This document shows, in pieces, positions 24,501 through 33,695 of a stretch of 64,000 bases of DNA. Source of the DNA: an uncultured Veillonella sp. (GTDB lineage: Bacteria > Bacillota > Negativicutes > Veillonellales > Veillonellaceae); NCBI GenBank assembly GCA_902478055.1, contig CABSJL010000005.1, positions 1 through 64,000 of the forward strand. Reading direction: 5' to 3'. Numbering within the stretch: position 1 is the stretch's first letter; every line of letters starts with the position of its first letter. The position numbers and the translations under genes were made by a program. The notes below the pieces were generated by a model, which was given only the letters and a program-made list of their open reading frames with translations, did no database searches and was not told the origin of the DNA.

Positions 24501-25862
24501 ATGTGGAAAAATACTTCAAAAAATCAAGTTCAGCAATATATGCAACAAAATCCTTATCGCCTATTAGCCCTTAGCTTTTTTGCTACCATGACTATAGGGA
24601 CGATATTACTCATGTTGCCCATATCACATGCTCAAGGCCATAGTACAACGCTTGTAGATGCAGCTTTTACCGCAGTATCTTGTGTTTCTGTAACAGGATT
24701 GTCAACAGTAGATACCTATCATCATTGGTCCTTGTTTGGCAAAATTATCATGGTAATCCTTATCCAATTAGGTGGTTTAGGGATTGTTTCTTTTACCACC
24801 ATTATTGCTCTAGTATTAGGGCGACGGGTAGGTCTGAAAAATCGCGTGCTTTTGTCAGAGGATGTAGGGCAAGATGGTATGAAAGGGCTTTTACACATTA
24901 CGAAGAAGCTAACCATTTATACCTTTTGTGTCGAAATAATTGGTGGTATTATCTATACCATTCAGCTATATCCCTATATTGGGGATGCTGCTTTATATAC
25001 GGGGATTATGCAATCTATTTCCAGCTTTTGTAATGCAGGATTTATATTCTTTGATAATGATTTACCTTATGCTATGGTGGGTGATGTATTATTTAATATG
25101 AATACAATGGCCCTTATTGTAATAGGTGGTTTTGGTTATCTTGCAACTTTTGATATTTGGTCGCATCGCAAGCTACGACGCTTTGTAGATTTAAAACTAC
25201 ATACAAAAATAATGTTAGTTGGTACAACGGCGCTCATCCTTTTAGGGACGATTATTTTCTTAGGGGTTGAGTGGGCGAATCCCAAAACGTTTGGCCCTTT
25301 ACCTATATGGAACAAGGTCATGGCATCTCTGTTTCAATCGATTACACCTCGTACAGCGGGGATTGCAACTGTAGATTATAATGATTTACATCCAATTACA
25401 CTGTTTATTACCATCATTTTTATGTTTATTGGGGCAGGTCCTAACTCTACAGGGGGCGGTGTTAAGATTAGTACTATTGCCGTCGCTTTTCTAGCATCGC
25501 GTACATTATTTAATAACCGTCCTGATACAGAGGTTTTTGAACGTCGTATTTCGTTGGTTACTGTACTTAAGGCAAATGGGATAATCTTTTTATCTATCCT
25601 TCTTGTTTTACTTGCTACTTGTTATTTGGCTTGGGATGAGCCATATGACTTTATTCGACTGCTTTTTGAGGTAACTTCTGCCTTTGGGACCGTAGGTCTT
25701 ACAACGGGTATTACACCTGATTTATCTGAAAGTAGTAAATGGGTGTTGATGCTTGTCATGTTTACGGGCCGTGTTGGGGTTATGACTGTTATTGGTACTT
25801 GGGCGTTAAGAACGGCACCGACTAAACCAATTAGCTATGCAGAAGAGCGTGTATTGTTATAA
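24501..25862 (+). CDS. ktrB: Potassium uptake channel subunit, KtrB/TrkH type
   Basis: A 453-residue membrane protein with four pore-loop repeats. Each has a selectivity-filter stretch: SVTGLSTV, SFCNAGFI, TPRTAGIA and GTVGLTTG. The length is closer to KtrB (about 450) than to E. coli TrkH (483). It lets K+ in, and with the next gene's product, a nucleotide-binding gate, forms a complete Ktr/Trk system. Ten bases separate it from the kinase gene. Confidence 0.92.
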   Translation: MWKNTSKNQVQQYMQQNPYRLLALSFFATMTIGTILLMLPISHAQGHSTTLVDAAFTAVSCVSVTGLSTVDTYHHWSLFGKIIMVILIQLGGLGIVSFTTIIALVLGRRVGLKNRVLLSEDVGQDGMKGLLHITKKLTIYTFCVEIIGGIIYTIQLYPYIGDAALYTGIMQSISSFCNAGFIFFDNDLPYAMVGDVLFNMNTMALIVIGGFGYLATFDIWSHRKLRRFVDLKLHTKIMLVGTTALILLGTIIFLGVEWANPKTFGPLPIWNKVMASLFQSITPRTAGIATVDYNDLHPITLFITIIFMFIGAGPNSTGGGVKISTIAVAFLASRTLFNNRPDTEVFERRISLVTVLKANGIIFLSILLVLLATCYLAWDEPYDFIRLLFEVTSAFGTVGLTTGITPDLSESSKWVLMLVMFTGRVGVMTVIGTWALRTAPTKPISYAEERVLL

Positions 25863-25896
25863 AAATAGATTAGATTGAATATAAAAGGAGGCATAT

Positions 25897-26547
25897 ATGA
25901 AACATAAAACGATAGCAGTAATAGGTCTTGGTCAATTTGGTGGCACTGTTGCCAAGATGTTAGCTTCCATGGATCATGAGGTATTAGGTGTAGATATTGA
26001 TCCAGAAGTTGTACAGAAAATTTCGCCATTTATAACACATGCTATAGTTGCAGATACAACCGATGAAGAGGCAATCAAAGCATTGGCGCTAAGCCAGTTT
26101 GATATGGTTATTGTGGCTATAGGTGGAAATCTTCAAGCTAATTTAATGACAGCTATGCTTCTTAAAGAATTAAATGCACCTAAAATTGTGGCCAAGGCTG
26201 AAAATAATATACAAGGCAAAATGCTTCATAAAATAGGTGTAGATCAAGTGATTTACCCTGAATACGATATGGCATTACGCCTTGTACAGTTTTTAACTAG
26301 AGACCATGTGATGGATTATTTACAACTATCTAAAAATATTAGTCTCATAGAAATTAAGGTGCCAACATTCTTGGTAGGGTCTAACTTAAAGGATTCTAAT
26401 TTGCGTGAGAAATATAATCTTAATGCAGTAGGCATAAGACGCGGTGAAGATTTAGAAGTTCCACCAAACCCAATTACCATTCTCGGTGAAGATGATAAAT
26501 TATTAGTAATTGGGAATAATTCTGATTTAGATGCATTGACGGTGTAG
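25897..26547 (+). CDS. ktrA: Potassium channel gating subunit, KtrA type
   Basis: A 216-residue RCK/TrkA protein. The N-terminal Rossmann fold (VIGLGQFGGTVAKML, then an acidic strand end GVDID) binds nucleotide, and the C-terminal TrkA_C domain (about 135-216) binds a second ligand. One RCK unit rather than two marks KtrA. The cytoplasmic ring it forms opens the KtrB channel. It follows ktrB by 34 bases with a strong AGGAGG. Confidence 0.92.
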   Translation: MKHKTIAVIGLGQFGGTVAKMLASMDHEVLGVDIDPEVVQKISPFITHAIVADTTDEEAIKALALSQFDMVIVAIGGNLQANLMTAMLLKELNAPKIVAKAENNIQGKMLHKIGVDQVIYPEYDMALRLVQFLTRDHVMDYLQLSKNISLIEIKVPTFLVGSNLKDSNLREKYNLNAVGIRRGEDLEVPPNPITILGEDDKLLVIGNNSDLDALTV

Positions 26548-26585
26548 TAAGTATACGAAAGAGATATAATTATATCGAAAAAATG

Positions 26586-26594
26586 TGATACAAT
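26586..26594 (+). promoter_or_regulatory. Extended -10 before the repeat-protein gene
   Basis: TGATACAAT is a one-mismatch extended -10 element. A transcript from it would start near 26601 and contain the hairpin at 26613-26636 before the ribosome site. Confidence 0.45.
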
Positions 26595-26612
26595 AAAAAT
26601 AGAATTCAGTAT

Positions 26613-26640
26613 AGGCCATACGTATTCGTATGGCCTTTTT
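26613..26640 (+). terminator. Terminator-like hairpin in the leader of the repeat-protein gene
   Basis: AGGCCATACG, loop TATT and CGTATGGCCT, then TTTT. It can end the ktrB-ktrA transcript, but only 20 bases separate it from the next start codon, too few for a separate promoter that keeps the ribosome site. The next gene must therefore be read through it, so it may act as an attenuator. Confidence 0.8.
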
Positions 26641-26660
26641 AAATAGAAATGAAGGTTAGT

Positions 26661-27467
26661 ATGACAGAAGAACAATACATAACGGCGCTGACCAATAACC
26701 CCCATGGAATTCGGAATATTCCAAACCCTACAGAAGCAATGCAACTTACCTGCGTAGCTCAAAATGGCATGTTGTTGCAATACATTAAAGAACCTACCGA
26801 AAAGGTTATTGAAACAGCGCTTTCACAATCACCACGAGCCATACAATTCGTGGAACATCCTACAGAAGAACTATTACAGGCCTTGGTAGAAAAGGACTGG
26901 GCTGTTTTAGAATATATCGATAATCCATCTGATTTGATTGTTCAGCAAGCACTCGCTCAATCTGGATGGGCTATACGCTACATCGCTAATCCATCAGAAA
27001 CACTACAGTTGGAAGCAGTAAAGGCCAACTATGATGCCTTGCAATATATTAAGGAACCTAGCGAAGCTGTACAATTGCAAGCCGTTAAAGAAAATTATTT
27101 GGCCTTGCGCTATATTGATGAGCCTAGCGTAGCGGTTCTAGAAGCAGCAGTTAAACAAGATCCTCAAGCGATGCGACAAATCACAAAGCTTACAAAGGAA
27201 TTGGCATTGCACCTATTTAGTGTAAGTGCTGCCACATTGGGGTATATACCAAATAATTTAGGCGTCACTGTGGACGAGGTTAAATCTATCCTTATTAGTG
27301 CGATCTCTAGTGAAACAGTTGATGAGGACTATATTCGTGAATTGATTAACAACCAAGCTATCGGTGGTCGCCAATCTAAATGGCATATCGACTTATTGTC
27401 ACTTATAGACGCTTATGGAACTAGGGCTGTTAAGAAAATTGCAGTCAGTGAATATTTGAAGTATTAG
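26661..27467 (+). CDS. Tandem-repeat solenoid protein (268 aa) of the MoxR cluster
   Basis: About seven copies of a repeat near 23 residues long fill residues 10-180. A typical unit reads PSEAVQLQAVKENYLALRYI: a Pro-Thr/Ser-Glu turn, a helix with LQ-AV and a Tyr/Phe-Ile close. This looks like a helical solenoid (DUF4116-like) used to bind other proteins. A non-repetitive helical end follows. There is no signal peptide. I choose the ATG at 26661 with GAAGGT upstream; an ATG 12 bases earlier has no site. It lies 13 bases before the MoxR gene, so it is probably a partner or adaptor of that ATPase. The function is unknown. Confidence 0.8.
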   Translation: MTEEQYITALTNNPHGIRNIPNPTEAMQLTCVAQNGMLLQYIKEPTEKVIETALSQSPRAIQFVEHPTEELLQALVEKDWAVLEYIDNPSDLIVQQALAQSGWAIRYIANPSETLQLEAVKANYDALQYIKEPSEAVQLQAVKENYLALRYIDEPSVAVLEAAVKQDPQAMRQITKLTKELALHLFSVSAATLGYIPNNLGVTVDEVKSILISAISSETVDEDYIRELINNQAIGGRQSKWHIDLLSLIDAYGTRAVKKIAVSEYLKY

Positions 27468-27480
27468 AAATGGAGACACA

Positions 27481-28581
27481 ATGAACTTTATAGATACAAT
27501 GGCAAGCGTAGAGTTAGTGCTTGCTGCTAATCAAGTACCTTTGCTCGTTGGTGAAACGGGGATTGGTAAAACATCTCTTGCGGCGCGTGTAGCCGATGAG
27601 CATGACTGGGAATTGGTAACCATTGATGGAAATCTTTTAAAAGAAGGTGAAATTGGTGGTTTACCAACTGTAGAGTCTGTAATACATACAGATGGTCATG
27701 GTAATACGCATTCCGTAAAGACTACGGTGTATGCTGTGCATCATACATTGGAACATGTGGCACAAGCTGTAGATAAAGGTCGTCAAGTATTACTGTTTAT
27801 CGATGAAATTAACCGTGCTGAACATGCAGTACAACAGGAGTTAATGAATCTTATCTTGAATCGTGAAATCAATGGCTTCTCTTTAAGTGATCAAGTGCGT
27901 ATCATCGCCGCTATGAACCCTGAGGATTCTTTTGACTACCAAACTATCGACATGGACCCGGCACAACAAAACCGTTTTGTATGGCTCTATATGAATGCTG
28001 ATTATATGCAATGGATTGATTGGGCTATAAGTGCTGGTATTGAGGAAAAAGTTATCGAATTCATTTCTTCCTATCCAGAGTATTTAAATCAACGACATGA
28101 AGATGATATTGATGCTACACCACGCTCCTTTGAACGTGTATCTGGCCTGTATACGATTTATAAAAACCAAGAAGATTCAGCCTATAGTCGCGATGTATTT
28201 ATGAATGTTATCCGCGGTAACGTAGGTAAACTCATTGCTGAGGCGTTTGTAAACTTTATCGAGTCAGACCAAGAACCACTTATTACCTTTGATGATGTAT
28301 TAGGGGCGGTTCAAAAGCCAGGAGCCATTATGTCTATGGCTGAACAGGTTAAAAGTGAAAGTCCAACACGCTTATATGTAGCGGCTAAAAATATGTTGCA
28401 TCGTTTAAACCGCAATAGCAATGCCGAAGAAGTTCATCACTTCATTGAATTCCTTACATTGTATCCAGGTGATCTACGCGTAGCAGTTATGAAAGATTTA
28501 CGAAACACTTATGAACGGGTATACGCCTATGCGATTGAAGATGACTTGTTCATCGATACCTTCTTTGAAGCACAAAAATAG
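27481..28581 (+). CDS. MoxR-family AAA+ ATPase
   Basis: A 366-residue ATPase with Walker A GETGIGKT (24-31), Walker B LLFIDEINRAE (about 104-114), then MNLILNREINGF and IIAAMNPED as sensor 1, and QQNRF as an arginine-finger region. This is the MoxR pattern. MoxR proteins work with VWA-domain partners as chaperones that insert cofactors or remodel complexes (as RavA with ViaA). Here a VWA protein is encoded 135 bases downstream and a repeat protein 13 bases upstream. Confidence 0.88.
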   Translation: MNFIDTMASVELVLAANQVPLLVGETGIGKTSLAARVADEHDWELVTIDGNLLKEGEIGGLPTVESVIHTDGHGNTHSVKTTVYAVHHTLEHVAQAVDKGRQVLLFIDEINRAEHAVQQELMNLILNREINGFSLSDQVRIIAAMNPEDSFDYQTIDMDPAQQNRFVWLYMNADYMQWIDWAISAGIEEKVIEFISSYPEYLNQRHEDDIDATPRSFERVSGLYTIYKNQEDSAYSRDVFMNVIRGNVGKLIAEAFVNFIESDQEPLITFDDVLGAVQKPGAIMSMAEQVKSESPTRLYVAAKNMLHRLNRNSNAEEVHHFIEFLTLYPGDLRVAVMKDLRNTYERVYAYAIEDDLFIDTFFEAQK

Positions 28582-28716
28582 TTCTGCTCCATAGTTAATT
28601 AAATGAAGCTGTCTATATGGATAAAGAAATTTAGCGAATGATTGGGGATACAATAACCAATATATAAAACATGATATACATAAAATCTGATGTTAAACGA
28701 AAAAGGAGGTGGAATG

Positions 28717-30360
28717 ATGCAACGAAATTTAGATAAAGATGATATTCGCGATGCGTCTGACTTACTGACGCATATTGATGGTTGGGAAAAAACTGGCTCT
28801 TATGATGCGGATGCCATTGAGGCTCTCGATCGTTGGCATGCAAAACGGGAACGTATTCATCGTGAAGCGGAGGCCTTGTACACGCAAATCTATGCTGCAT
28901 ACGAAGCCTATGTAGATAGTTATGAAGAGCAACATCATAGCATGGAACCAGAACGTATAGCGGCGGACTTGATGAACCATAATATGTCTGATAGTCATAT
29001 AGGGACCATAGGACGTGCCTTAGATGAGATACAAATTGAAGGTACTGATTTTGCGATAATGCAACAAGCCGTTATGACACCTGCCTTTGAGCAACGATTA
29101 TGGAATATTTTGCATGATGTAAATAGCTTACTCCTTGAAGAGGACCAATTCTTTGGTTATTTCTATTTACAAATGGCTCATCGTATTCGTTTTGATATGA
29201 CCAGTGCCTTTGGTATTAACTTAAAACAAGGTGGCTATGTATTATATGTAAATCCTTTTATCTTACTACGCCAGCCACCAGATGTTATGAAGGATGGCAT
29301 TAAGCGTGAAATTCTTCATATCATTTCTGCACATTTGATGCGCGTAAAAACATTGAGTCAAAGCTTTAATAAAACGGCCGTACATATGGCGATGGATATG
29401 GTTGTAAATGACTACTTAGAACATGTTGATCGTGATGCGGTTACTGTAGCCAATGTAAATGAACGTTTTGGATTGATGCTCAAACGATTCCGCACCATTG
29501 AGTATTATGCCAAGGCTATCGATAAGGCGATGAAGGAAAAGCCTGAACTCTTTGTGCCCGTAGATAATTCTGATACAGCTGTAGCTATGGAGTTTGACCC
29601 TCAAACTAGCCATGATATTTGGGATGAATCTGATTCCATTGATACGGATACGATGGACCAAATTACGGAGCGCTATATCAACGAAGCTTCAAAAGGTGAT
29701 ATGGAAGGATATGTGAAGAGTCTCATCGATACCTTCCAAAAGACACGTCGTGCTCTTCCGTGGTATTTCTACCTTAAAAAGCTCATGGGCAAGGTAGCAA
29801 GTGGTTACAAAAAAACGACGATGCGCCGCAATCGTCGTCAACCTGAGCGCTTGGAGTTGTCTGGTACCTTGCGTCAACATAAAGCTAATGTATGGGTTGC
29901 GCTCGATATGAGTGGTAGTATTACTGATGCAGAGTTTACGAACGCCTTAGAACAGGTACTGCAAATTGTACATGCCTATAACCATCGCATCACCGTTGTA
30001 GAATGTGATAATGAGGTGCGCCGTACGTATACGATGGAATCAGTAAAAGATGTAAAGCCTCGCCTTGATGTGCGCGGTGCAACAGCTTTCTCGCCAGTAT
30101 TTTTTTTAGCCAATCAAAACCGTGTGGATTTATTGGTTTACTTCACGGATGGCAAAGGCGAGGAACGATTACGAGAGGCTCCGAAAGGGTATAAGGTTTT
30201 ATGGGTTCTTACAGGAGAAAAGCCTCAACTATCTCTTCATAATCCGTATGGCATGGTTCGTGAACTAGGTTATGTGGGTGTAGATGAAACACAAGATATA
30301 GATGAATTTGTACGTATGTCTAGTCGTAGTGGCTTTTCTATGGCTAACCAAGAGGTTTAG
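28717..30360 (+). CDS. VWA/DUF2201-like protein with a degenerate metallopeptidase site
   Basis: A 547-residue protein. The C-terminal part (about 385-547) is a VWA-like domain with the metal site DMSGS near 398 and LLVYFTDGKGEE later. The N-terminal and middle part resembles the putative metallopeptidase domain of DUF2201 proteins: KREILHIISAH (196-206) and then HMAMDMVVNDYL. The first His of HExxH is replaced by Arg197, so catalysis is doubtful. Starts at 28714 and 28717 are both possible; 28717 fits the AAAGGAGGT spacing better. Together with the MoxR ATPase it likely forms a chaperone-type pair. Confidence 0.82.
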   Translation: MQRNLDKDDIRDASDLLTHIDGWEKTGSYDADAIEALDRWHAKRERIHREAEALYTQIYAAYEAYVDSYEEQHHSMEPERIAADLMNHNMSDSHIGTIGRALDEIQIEGTDFAIMQQAVMTPAFEQRLWNILHDVNSLLLEEDQFFGYFYLQMAHRIRFDMTSAFGINLKQGGYVLYVNPFILLRQPPDVMKDGIKREILHIISAHLMRVKTLSQSFNKTAVHMAMDMVVNDYLEHVDRDAVTVANVNERFGLMLKRFRTIEYYAKAIDKAMKEKPELFVPVDNSDTAVAMEFDPQTSHDIWDESDSIDTDTMDQITERYINEASKGDMEGYVKSLIDTFQKTRRALPWYFYLKKLMGKVASGYKKTTMRRNRRQPERLELSGTLRQHKANVWVALDMSGSITDAEFTNALEQVLQIVHAYNHRITVVECDNEVRRTYTMESVKDVKPRLDVRGATAFSPVFFLANQNRVDLLVYFTDGKGEERLREAPKGYKVLWVLTGEKPQLSLHNPYGMVRELGYVGVDETQDIDEFVRMSSRSGFSMANQEV

Positions 30361-30429
30361 GCTGCTTTATAAAGGTGAGCACTGATATATTTTGGTTTAA
30401 CCTAGAGAAGCGTTTATAAAAGCATATAA

Positions 30430-30465
30430 AAATGACGCAATTCCTTAGAATTGCGTCATTTCTAC
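30430..30465. terminator. Bidirectional terminator between convergent genes
   Basis: AAATGACGCAATTC and its exact complement close a CTTA loop, with A/T runs at both sides. It serves the VWA gene and the leftward UPF0173 gene. Confidence 0.9.
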
Positions 30466-30484
30466 GTAGATGTTATTTTTTATT

Positions 30485-31162
30485 TTAGTTATTGAGCTCG
30501 ATAGAGGAACCTGGATCGATAATGAGGGCTGTTTGATTATATTTGCCTTCAACTAAGCTTGTAAATACACCTGGTTCACGGTCGATAACAGGCCATGTTT
30601 TGTAGTGAATTGGAATGGAGATACGCGCTTTTACATAAGAAGCAGCAAGAGCGGCATCTTCAACGCCCATCGTGAAGTTATCACCAATAGGAAGTAAAGC
30701 GTAGTCAATATCGCCAAAGCGATTCAATAATTTCATATCGCTAAAGAGTGCTGTATCACCTGCGAAGTATACAATATCTCCGTAGAAGTCTACGATACAA
30801 CCTGCTGCATGACCACCAGGGATACCTGCGCCGTGGAAGGCTGGTACTATGCGAACAGAACCGAATTCAAAGTCAAATTTACCGCCTAAATGCATAGCGT
30901 GTGTACGACAACCAGCAGCTGCTGCTTTACCTGCTACCTCTGCAGTAGAGATAACGAGCGCATCATTTGTTTTAGCAATGAAATCTGTATCGCCATAGTG
31001 GTCATCGTGACCATGGCTGACAAAGATATATTGGCATTTGATATCTTCTTTTTTTGCGATATCCCATGTATTACCTGTTAAGAATGGGTCGAAAATCATG
31101 GACACATCACCGCGAGTGAGCATAAAGCAAGCATGACCGAAATAAGTTAGTTTTGTTTTCAT
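30485..31162 (-). CDS. UPF0173-type metal-dependent hydrolase
   Basis: A 225-residue metallo-beta-lactamase-fold protein. The metal motif is SHGHDDHYGD (HxHxDH) near residue 51, with FAGDTALF and PIHYKTWP carrying further metal ligands. Size and sequence fit the UPF0173 (YtkL-like) hydrolases, whose substrates are not established. I start at the ATG at 31162 (MKTKLTYFGHA) with GGAAG upstream; a longer frame from 31252 would add an unlikely hydrophobic lead. It is divergent from moaC. Confidence 0.88.
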   Translation of the reverse strand: MKTKLTYFGHACFMLTRGDVSMIFDPFLTGNTWDIAKKEDIKCQYIFVSHGHDDHYGDTDFIAKTNDALVISTAEVAGKAAAAGCRTHAMHLGGKFDFEFGSVRIVPAFHGAGIPGGHAAGCIVDFYGDIVYFAGDTALFSDMKLLNRFGDIDYALLPIGDNFTMGVEDAALAASYVKARISIPIHYKTWPVIDREPGVFTSLVEGKYNQTALIIDPGSSIELNN

Positions 31163-31270
31163 AGGAACACTTCCTTCCTTATACATATAAATCTTAATTC
31201 TATTGTATAATATAACTAATGAAAATAAAACTATTGATGATAATTTATGCATAATTAGTAAGGATATAGT

Positions 31271-31783
31271 ATGGATTTAACACATTTTGATCAAGATGGT
31301 AATGCTTGGATGGTGGACGTATCCGATAAGGATATCACATCCCGCACAGCTATCGCAGAAGGATTCATAGCAATCAATGATGCAATTTATGAGCGCATTG
31401 CAGCAGGTACTATAAAAAAGGGCGATGTCCTTAGTGTTGCGCAACTAGCTGCTATTATGGGAGCTAAGCAAACGAGCAATCTCATTCCTCTTTGTCATCC
31501 ATTAGCGCTCACAAAGGTTGAGGTTCACTGCTCTTTAGTAGATGGTGAAAGCCCTGCTTGCACTGATGAAAATCATAACAAGGCCGTCAAGGTACGTGCC
31601 ATCGTTAAGACTACTGGAAAAACGGGCGTTGAAATGGAGGCTCTTACAGCTGTACAAGTGGGATTGCTCACCGTATACGATATGTGTAAGGCCATTGATA
31701 AAGGCATGATTATGGGCCCTACATACCTCGTAGAAAAAGAAGGCGGGAAAAGTGGACATTTTGTGCGTTCCTTTGTAGAATAA
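31271..31783 (+). CDS. moaC: Cyclic pyranopterin monophosphate synthase
   Basis: A 170-residue MoaC, which with MoaA turns GTP into cyclic pyranopterin monophosphate, the first step of molybdenum cofactor synthesis. Clear marks are NLIPLCHPLALTKVEV, EMEALTAV and MCKAIDKGMIMG. The length fits the family (about 160). AAGGA precedes the ATG and a TATAAT lies at 31206-31211. Other cofactor genes (mobA-mobB and moeA) are near the right end of the window, not beside it. It is followed by trmL. Confidence 0.95.
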   Translation: MDLTHFDQDGNAWMVDVSDKDITSRTAIAEGFIAINDAIYERIAAGTIKKGDVLSVAQLAAIMGAKQTSNLIPLCHPLALTKVEVHCSLVDGESPACTDENHNKAVKVRAIVKTTGKTGVEMEALTAVQVGLLTVYDMCKAIDKGMIMGPTYLVEKEGGKSGHFVRSFVE

Positions 31784-31811
31784 TATAGATATAAAGAATA
31801 GGGGAACGAAA

Positions 31812-32297
31812 ATGGAAATAGTACTTTATGAGCCAGAAATCCCTGGCAATACAGGAAATATAGCGCGTTTATGCGCAGCTAATCATATGACCCTACATCT
31901 TATCAAACCACTTGGTTTTTCTATCGACGATAAGCACGTGAAACGAGCTGGTCTCGATTATTGGCATTTGGTAGATGTACAGGTACATGAAAATATTCAA
32001 GAGTTGTATGCGAAATATCCTGATCGCAGATATTTCTACGCTACTACAAAAGCAAAGCATACCCACTCTGAGGTAAAGTATGAAATCGGGGATATGCTCG
32101 TATTTGGCCCTGAATCAAGAGGCTTGCCTGAAAGTTTATTAGAAGGTGTTGAAGAATCATGTATTCGCATACCAATGGTAGATGAGGCGCGTTCTTTAAA
32201 CTTATCTAATGCAGTAGCCATTATTGCGTATGAAGCTATGCGCCAACTTGATTATCCAGATCTTAAAGCCGAAGGCAACTGGATTCAACCTAAATAA
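31812..32297 (+). CDS. trmL: tRNA (cytidine/uridine-34 2'-O) methyltransferase
   Basis: A 161-residue SPOUT-fold RNA methyltransferase. It opens VLYEPEIPGNTGNIARLCAA and carries LVFGPESRGLP and RIPMVDEARSLNLSNAVAI, the knotted SAM-binding motifs. TrmL methylates the wobble base of certain leucine tRNAs. Its length equals the short TrmL form. It lies 28 bases after moaC and probably shares that transcript. Confidence 0.93.
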   Translation: MEIVLYEPEIPGNTGNIARLCAANHMTLHLIKPLGFSIDDKHVKRAGLDYWHLVDVQVHENIQELYAKYPDRRYFYATTKAKHTHSEVKYEIGDMLVFGPESRGLPESLLEGVEESCIRIPMVDEARSLNLSNAVAIIAYEAMRQLDYPDLKAEGNWIQPK

Positions 32298-32401
32298 ATA
32301 TACTTTCACCATTGAGATATATACAATAAATATGTGTTAGAAATCCTACCCAATCTACATGAGAGGTAGTATTTTGACAGGTGTTGTTAGAGGAGGATAT
32401 T

Positions 32402-32770
32402 ATGAACTACGATAAAGCTCATGATTTAGCTCACGCTATGCGTGAATCCGAAGAGTACAAAGAGTTAATGGCAGCTCAAGAGACTTTGAAAGCTGATGCA
32501 GTAGCAGCGGCGTTGGTACGCACATTTATGGCACAACAAATGCAATGGGAATACGCAAAGTTGTCTGGTGCACCAGAAGCTGATGAATTGCAAAAGAAAC
32601 AAGAGGAATTGATGCCTCAAATTCAAGAAAATGCTGCAGCGGCTGCTTATTTACAAGCACAAATGCGTTGGAGCCAAATCTCTAATGATATTTATAAAAT
32701 CATTAGCGAACCAATCACTGAGGGGATGAAAGTGTTAGATCATGGCGAACAACAACAACCAAAACATTAA
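32402..32770 (+). CDS. YlbF-family protein
   Basis: A 122-residue, Gln/Ala-rich helical protein of the YlbF/YmcA group (AHAMRESEEYKEL near the start, with repeated long helices). In Bacillus these proteins form a complex that affects RNA processing and development. The ATG at 32402 has AGGAGG five bases before it; an upstream TTG at 32381 is unlikely. Its last 29 bases overlap murB in another frame. Confidence 0.82.
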   Translation: MNYDKAHDLAHAMRESEEYKELMAAQETLKADAVAAALVRTFMAQQMQWEYAKLSGAPEADELQKKQEELMPQIQENAAAAAYLQAQMRWSQISNDIYKIISEPITEGMKVLDHGEQQQPKH

Positions 32771-33674
32771 GGACTTAAAAGAAGCCTTATTAGAGAAATT
32801 ACCTAGTACACGTGTACGAGAACAGGAACTGCTTTGTCATCATACGACATTTAAAATTGGTGGTCCTGCTGATTTATTTATTGAACCTACGACGATGGAT
32901 GAGTTGAGCTTTACGCTACGCAATATTCACGAATTACAAGTGCCTGTAACTATTATTGGTTGCGGCTCCAATATTTTGGTGAAAGATGGTGGTATTCGCG
33001 GTGCTGTCGTATCGGTTCGACATATGACACAAATCATGGATTGCAATGATAATGTATTATGCATTGGTTCTGGTTATATGTTAAAAGATGCTTCTGAATT
33101 TGCTTGGGAAAACGGACTATCTGGCCTTGAATTTGCCATTGGTATTCCAGGTACACTTGGTGGTGCTGTATTTATGAATGCAGGTGCTTATGACGGGGAA
33201 ATGAGCCATGTGGTCACTTCAGTACTAGCTGTAGACTTCGAGGGTAATATTAAGGAGTACGATGCATCTCACTTAGATTTTGGATATCGTCATAGCGTAT
33301 TCCACGATAATCATGAGGTTATTGGGGAGGTTATTATGACGTTACAACCTGGTGATAAGGATGCTATTAAGGCTCGCATGGATGAGCTCACAGAAAAGCG
33401 TGAATCTAAACAACCTTTAGAGTATGCTAGCGCGGGTTCAACCTTTAAGCGCCCACCAGGATATTTTGCAGGTACTTTGATTGAACAAACAGGTCTTAAA
33501 GGATTATCTGTTGGTGATGCACAAGTATCTCATAAGCATGCTGGCTTTGTTATCAACACTGGTAATGCTAAAGCTAAAGATGTACTTGATCTTATCAAAG
33601 AGGTACAAAAACGCGTATATGATCAACATGGTGTACATCTGGAGCCAGAAGTACGTATGATTGGTGAAGACTAA
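32742..33674 (+). CDS. murB: UDP-N-acetylenolpyruvoylglucosamine reductase
   Basis: A 310-residue FAD enzyme that reduces UDP-GlcNAc enolpyruvate to UDP-MurNAc in peptidoglycan synthesis. It has TTFKIGGPADLF (FAD site start), GCGSNILVKDGGIRG, IPGTLGGAVFMNAGAYDGE and the catalytic Ser in SAGSTFKRP, with a Glu near the end. The form is the shorter type seen in Gram-positives. The start at 32742 lies within ylbF and its ribosome site is weak, so translation may be coupled. Confidence 0.95.
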   Translation: MANNNNQNIKDLKEALLEKLPSTRVREQELLCHHTTFKIGGPADLFIEPTTMDELSFTLRNIHELQVPVTIIGCGSNILVKDGGIRGAVVSVRHMTQIMDCNDNVLCIGSGYMLKDASEFAWENGLSGLEFAIGIPGTLGGAVFMNAGAYDGEMSHVVTSVLAVDFEGNIKEYDASHLDFGYRHSVFHDNHEVIGEVIMTLQPGDKDAIKARMDELTEKRESKQPLEYASAGSTFKRPPGYFAGTLIEQTGLKGLSVGDAQVSHKHAGFVINTGNAKAKDVLDLIKEVQKRVYDQHGVHLEPEVRMIGED

Positions 33675-33695
33675 TACAAACTAAATATTAATACA

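Noticed and set aside
24680..25033. 117-codon frame inside ktrB
   Set aside because: It lies on the same strand inside a clear membrane protein gene, with no ribosome site.
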